Source: an uncultured Tenacibaculum sp. (lineage in GTDB: Bacteria > Bacteroidota > Bacteroidia > Flavobacteriales > Flavobacteriaceae). From it: a DNA stretch of 64,000 nucleotides. The stretch covers positions 558,001 to 622,000 of the forward strand of contig NZ_CANMAX010000003.1 in assembly GCF_947495995.1 (NCBI RefSeq). The letters run 5' to 3'. A model generated the notes under the pieces. It searched no databases and was not told the origin of the DNA. It saw nothing but the letters and a program-made list of their open reading frames with translations. How positions within the stretch are numbered: the first letter of the stretch is position 1; each line of letters opens with the position of its first letter. The position numbers and the translations under genes were made by a program. Below, piece after piece: positions 60,952 to 64,000 of the stretch.

Positions 60952-60984
60952 AAAAGACCAATCCTTTATAAGAATTGGTCTTTT
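60952..60984 (-). terminator. Terminator after the TonB-like gene
   Basis: An 11-bp perfect stem AAAAGACCAAT/ATTGGTCTTTT flanked by A- and T-runs, 24 bases past the TonB-like stop on the minus strand. Bidirectional in form. Confidence 0.75.
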
Positions 60985-61007
60985 ACAATGTTATGATATT
61001 TTTAAAG

Positions 61008-62084
61008 TTAATTCAAGAAAAACTCAATAGGGAACTCATATTTAGCATCTACTTTTTTTCCGTCTTTTAATCCTGGTTTTAATTTAGGAAGTTTTTCAAT
61101 CAATCTCTTAGCAGCTTTTTCTAAAATAGCTCCGTCTTTAGGTCCTTTAGCTCTTAAGTTAACAATTTCACCTTTAGTACTAATTACAAAAGAAACATAA
61201 ACTATACCTTCAATATTATTGTCAATAGCATCTGTAGGATATGCAAAGTTTGCCACAACATGTTTCTTTAATTCAGTAGCAAAACAATCAAATGCATTAC
61301 CAGATTCAGAAGAACAATTTTTAAATGTCGGAACTTTTTCAAGCTCATCAAAAGCATACACTTTATCAAGTTCAACATTCTTTACTTCTTTTCTAATATT
61401 ACTTCTTTTAACACCTGGAATGTTAAACTTCATTTTTAAGCTGTATTGAACGTTTACCTTAACTCCACTTTGTTTACCAGGAATAAACCTTGGTAATTTT
61501 TTTACAATTCTATTAGCCTCGTCTCTTAATTCTTCTCCTTTATATGGGAATAAAGTATTTGTAATTTCTACATTTCCTTCTTTGTTAATAATAAAGTTTA
61601 CTAAAACTCTACCTTGTATTCTCTTACGATACGAATTTTTAGGATATACTAAGTTATCGCTAACATGTTTATTAATTTGTGAACTAAAACATTTATTTTG
61701 TTTAGCTATGGCAACGTCTTCACAAGAGTCAAATAAAGGAATTTCGTCAACTTTAAAGAAAGAAATTACACCGCGTTCATCAACACCTTCAATATTCAAA
61801 CTGTTTACGATCTGAGTATTCTTCTTTACGTTTGAAATTTTCTTAGAGAAATTACTATTTATTCCTTTAACTAAATCTTTTTTTCTCTTCACTCTTCGTC
61901 TTGAAGAAACTTGAAAAGAAACTTTCTTATTTTTCTTATCCTTACCATTATTTTTTTCAATAGTACATTTCGTAATACTATTTAAATCTAAAGTAGGTTC
62001 GTCTTCAGAAGTGTAACAAGTATTTGAATTTTGAGCAAAAATAGTCGTAGTAAGTAATACTAATAAGGGGAAAATAGTCTTCAA
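61008..62084 (-). CDS. Exported protein with two TonB C-terminal domains
   Basis: A 358-residue protein (counted from TTG 62084) with a signal peptide MKTIFPLLVLLTTTIFAQ, a basic disordered region, and two TonB_C-type domains. The first (about 150-225) reads YPKNSYRKRIQGRVLVNFIINKEG, and the second (about 275-358) reads YPTDAIDNNIEGIVYVSFVISTKG. The lack of an N-terminal anchor and of a proline-rich linker means it may not be a true energy transducer. The TTG at 62117 lies inside the -7 box, so I take the downstream TTG. Single gene. Confidence 0.82.
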   Translation of the reverse strand: MKTIFPLLVLLTTTIFAQNSNTCYTSEDEPTLDLNSITKCTIEKNNGKDKKNKKVSFQVSSRRRVKRKKDLVKGINSNFSKKISNVKKNTQIVNSLNIEGVDERGVISFFKVDEIPLFDSCEDVAIAKQNKCFSSQINKHVSDNLVYPKNSYRKRIQGRVLVNFIINKEGNVEITNTLFPYKGEELRDEANRIVKKLPRFIPGKQSGVKVNVQYSLKMKFNIPGVKRSNIRKEVKNVELDKVYAFDELEKVPTFKNCSSESGNAFDCFATELKKHVVANFAYPTDAIDNNIEGIVYVSFVISTKGEIVNLRAKGPKDGAILEKAAKRLIEKLPKLKPGLKDGKKVDAKYEFPIEFFLN

Positions 62085-62114
62085 AATATTTCTATTTAGG
62101 GGATTTAAGGGCGG

Positions 62115-62122
62115 CAAAAATA
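62115..62122 (-). promoter_or_regulatory. -7 box of the TonB-like gene
   Basis: TATTTTTG on the minus strand, exact consensus, 31 bases before the chosen TTG start. -33 reads TTT rather than TTG. Confidence 0.55.
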
Positions 62123-62206
62123 TGATTTTTAAAATACCTAAATGTTCATAGTGAAGTAATTAATGATTTTTTAAAGGATTTTAAGTTAAGTTAATGTTTA
62201 TTTAAA

Positions 62207-62239
62207 CAAAAAAACAGCCCTTTTTTGGACTGTTTTTTG
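62207..62239 (-). terminator. Terminator after lysS
   Basis: An AAAAACAG.CC/GG.CTGTTTTT stem around a T-rich loop. On the minus strand it ends in a seven-T run, 22 bases past the lysS stop. Confidence 0.75.
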
Positions 62240-62260
62240 TATATGTATATTGAATGTGTC

Positions 62261-63955
62261 TTATACTAAATTCACAAATAAACCTTCGTCAGTTTTTTCA
62301 ACTTTAGCTAGGTTGTTTTTAGTTAAGCCTTTAATGGTTTTATCCCATTTTTTGTTACTTAATCCAGATTCAGATTTAAGATCGTTTAAAGCTATTTTTT
62401 CAGCCTTTTCAAGAATAGCTAACACTGCTTTTTCTTCATCGTTTAATTCTACTGTTGGAGCTTTCTTCTCAGGTTTCATTTGTGGGAAGAATAACACTTC
62501 TTGGATAGAAGGATTGTTAGTTAAATACATAATTAAACGATCCATCCCAATTCCTAATCCAGAAGTAGGAGGCATTCCATACTCTAAAGCACGAATAAAA
62601 TCTTGATCGATAAACATTGCCTCATCATCACCTTTTTCAGAAAGTTTTAATTGCTCTTCAAAACGCTCACGTTGATCAATAGGATCATTTAACTCAGAAT
62701 ATGCATTTGCGATTTCTTTACCACAAACCATTAATTCGAAACGCTCAGTTAATTCAGGATTATCTCTGTGTTCTTTACATAAAGGAGACATTTCTTTCGG
62801 ATAATCTGTAATGAAAGTTGGCTGAATGTAGTTTCCTTCACATTTTTCACCAAAAATTTCATCAATTAATTTTCCTTTCCCCATGGTTTTATCAACCTCA
62901 ATTCCCATTCCCTTAGCAGCTTCAAATAACTCTTCTTCAGATTTTCCATTAATATCGAAACCAGTAAAGTGTTTAATCGAATCAGCCATAGTAACTCTTG
63001 CATATGGAGCTTTAAAATCTACTTCATGCTCTCCAAAAGTAGCTTTTGTAGTTCCGTTTACAGCTAAAGCACAATGCTCTAATAACTTCTCTGTAAACTC
63101 CATCATCCAGTTATAGTCTTTGTAAGCAACGTAGATTTCCATTGCAGTAAACTCCGGATTGTGAGTTCTATCCATTCCTTCGTTACGGAAGTTTTTAGAG
63201 AATTCATAAACTCCATCAAAACCACCAACAATTAATCTTTTTAAGTATAATTCGTTAGCAATTCTCATGTATAAAGGAATGTCTAGAGAATTATGATGTG
63301 TTATAAATGGTCTAGCTGCAGCACCTCCAGGAATTGGTTGTAAAATTGGAGTTTCTACTTCAAAATAACCTGCGTCGTTAAAAAACTGACGCATAGCATT
63401 AAATAACTTTGTTCTTTTAACAAATACTTCTTTTACATGTGGATTAACAGCTAAATCAGCATAACGTTGTCTATAACGCATTTCAGGATCTGTAAATGCA
63501 TCATATACTTTACCATCTTTATCTGTCTTTGGTAGTGGTAATGGTTTTAAAGCTTTACTTAATAATTTAAAATCTTTAACCATTACTGTAATTTCACCAA
63601 CTTGAGTTTTGAATAATTCTCCTTCAAGACCAATAAAATCGCCTAAGTCTAATAATTTTTTAAACAATTCATTATACTTCATTTTGTCTTCACCCGGACA
63701 AATTTCATCACGATTAAAGTATATTTGAATTCTACCTTCACTATCTTGCAATTCAGCGAACGAAGCTTTTCCTTGTACCTTCTTAGACATTAATCGACCA
63801 GCGATAACCACCTTTTTACCTTCTTCAAACTTCTGTTTAATTTCCTTAGAATTAGAATCTAATGGAAATAAATCGGCTGGATATGGATTAATACCTAGCT
63901 CTCGTAATCTAGCTAGCTTCTCTCTACGTACAATTTCTTGTTCTGATAATTGCAT
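62261..63955 (-). CDS. lysS: Lysyl-tRNA synthetase (class II)
   Basis: A 564-residue class II synthetase charging tRNA-Lys. The N-terminal OB-fold anticodon domain contains VVIAGRLMSKKVQGKASFAEL and IQIYFNRDE. The catalytic domain has motif 2 FSKNFRNEGMDRTHNPEFTAME and motif 3 PPTSGLGIGMDRLIMYL. About 70 residues beyond the usual end (EKKAPTVELNDEEKAVLAILEKAEKIAL) form a small helical tail seen in many Bacteroidetes LysS. Start at ATG 63955 (MQLSEQEIVRREKL), preceded by the -7 box at 63990. Confidence 0.97.
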   Translation of the reverse strand: MQLSEQEIVRREKLARLRELGINPYPADLFPLDSNSKEIKQKFEEGKKVVIAGRLMSKKVQGKASFAELQDSEGRIQIYFNRDEICPGEDKMKYNELFKKLLDLGDFIGLEGELFKTQVGEITVMVKDFKLLSKALKPLPLPKTDKDGKVYDAFTDPEMRYRQRYADLAVNPHVKEVFVKRTKLFNAMRQFFNDAGYFEVETPILQPIPGGAAARPFITHHNSLDIPLYMRIANELYLKRLIVGGFDGVYEFSKNFRNEGMDRTHNPEFTAMEIYVAYKDYNWMMEFTEKLLEHCALAVNGTTKATFGEHEVDFKAPYARVTMADSIKHFTGFDINGKSEEELFEAAKGMGIEVDKTMGKGKLIDEIFGEKCEGNYIQPTFITDYPKEMSPLCKEHRDNPELTERFELMVCGKEIANAYSELNDPIDQRERFEEQLKLSEKGDDEAMFIDQDFIRALEYGMPPTSGLGIGMDRLIMYLTNNPSIQEVLFFPQMKPEKKAPTVELNDEEKAVLAILEKAEKIALNDLKSESGLSNKKWDKTIKGLTKNNLAKVEKTDEGLFVNLV

Positions 63956-63989
63956 TGATATTCGTTTTATGTAATTGAAATTAAAGGCG

Positions 63990-63997
63990 CAAAGATA
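63990..63997 (-). promoter_or_regulatory. -7 box of lysS
   Basis: TATCTTTG on the minus strand, exact consensus, 34 bases before the ATG. The -33 element lies beyond the window. Confidence 0.55.
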
Positions 63998-64000
63998 CAA

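Noticed and set aside
1..64000. CRISPR arrays, insertion sequences, prophage or integrative elements
   Set aside because: No spaced identical repeats, transposase, integrase or phage structural genes were found; the window reads as stable chromosome.

Overview
The window is AT-rich DNA (roughly one third G+C by eye) from the chromosome of a marine-type member of the Bacteroidota, almost certainly family Flavobacteriaceae. Several things point there: the 287-residue primary sigma factor of the Bacteroidetes type, the recurrent -7 box TAnnTTTG (often with TTG 19 to 21 bases upstream), a T9SS PorT-like protein, an archaeal-type ProS, a complete-looking mevalonate branch, a GYDIA-family GHMP kinase, and an alginate-lyase lipoprotein. 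The genus cannot be fixed from the sequence alone; Tenacibaculum or Polaribacter relatives would fit. There is no rRNA operon, CRISPR array, transposase, integrase or prophage. Most of the window is ordinary core chromosome.

Layout. 1-6.5 kb: the 3' end of the division and cell-wall cluster (ftsW tail, murG, murC, ftsQ, ftsA, ftsZ), with overlapping genes. 6.6-8.6 kb: yqeY, tRNA-Arg(TCG), an AraC regulator and a small monohaem c-type protein. 8.7-12.2 kb is the most accessory-looking part: two DUF1266 paralogues, a GG-leader cysteine-rich peptide, and an unusual XRE-helix-turn-helix/transmembrane/amidase fusion. 12.4-16 kb: rpe, the primary sigma factor, an ECF sigma factor with a small partner, and an MscS-type channel, followed by a gene-free stretch holding structured-RNA candidates. 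16.2-21.2 kb: porT, ubiE/menG and a triple-domain Nfu protein, then a FadL-type porin and a serine/arginine-rich lipoprotein. 21.4-24 kb: proS, two identical tRNA-Glu genes, rpsT and an unknown gene. 24-29.5 kb: the rod-shape operon mreB-mreC-mreD-mrdA-rodA. 29.6-36.4 kb: purH, a 38-residue microprotein gene, a GAF protein, rluB and a two-component system with a propeller sensor. 36.4-37 kb: a second structured-RNA region around a 43-residue zinc-ribbon gene. 37-51 kb: isoprenoid genes (UbiA prenyltransferase, mevalonate kinase, diphosphomevalonate decarboxylase, GYDIA kinase, HMG-CoA reductase fused to a DinB-like domain), interleaved with a LytTR two-component pair and small hypothetical genes. 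51-56.3 kb: a dipeptidyl peptidase IV followed by two POT peptide transporters, a peptide-use module. 56.4-64 kb: a thioredoxin-like protein, ComEC, a CBM32-CBM6-PL7 alginate lyase with a striking operator, a TonB-like protein and lysS.

The items most worth following up are these. (1) The XRE-TM-amidase fusion with the cysteine-rich GG-leader peptide downstream. (2) A promoter- and terminator-flanked microprotein whose tail matches the C-terminal helix of FtsA. (3) Four G-rich-loop hairpin plus terminator elements that look like small RNAs. (4) Three 13-bp operator repeats at the alginate-lyase promoter. (5) The HMG-CoA reductase/DinB fusion next to a GHMP kinase that could supply the phosphomevalonate kinase step. 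All functions are read from sequence features and family knowledge; no database search was run.
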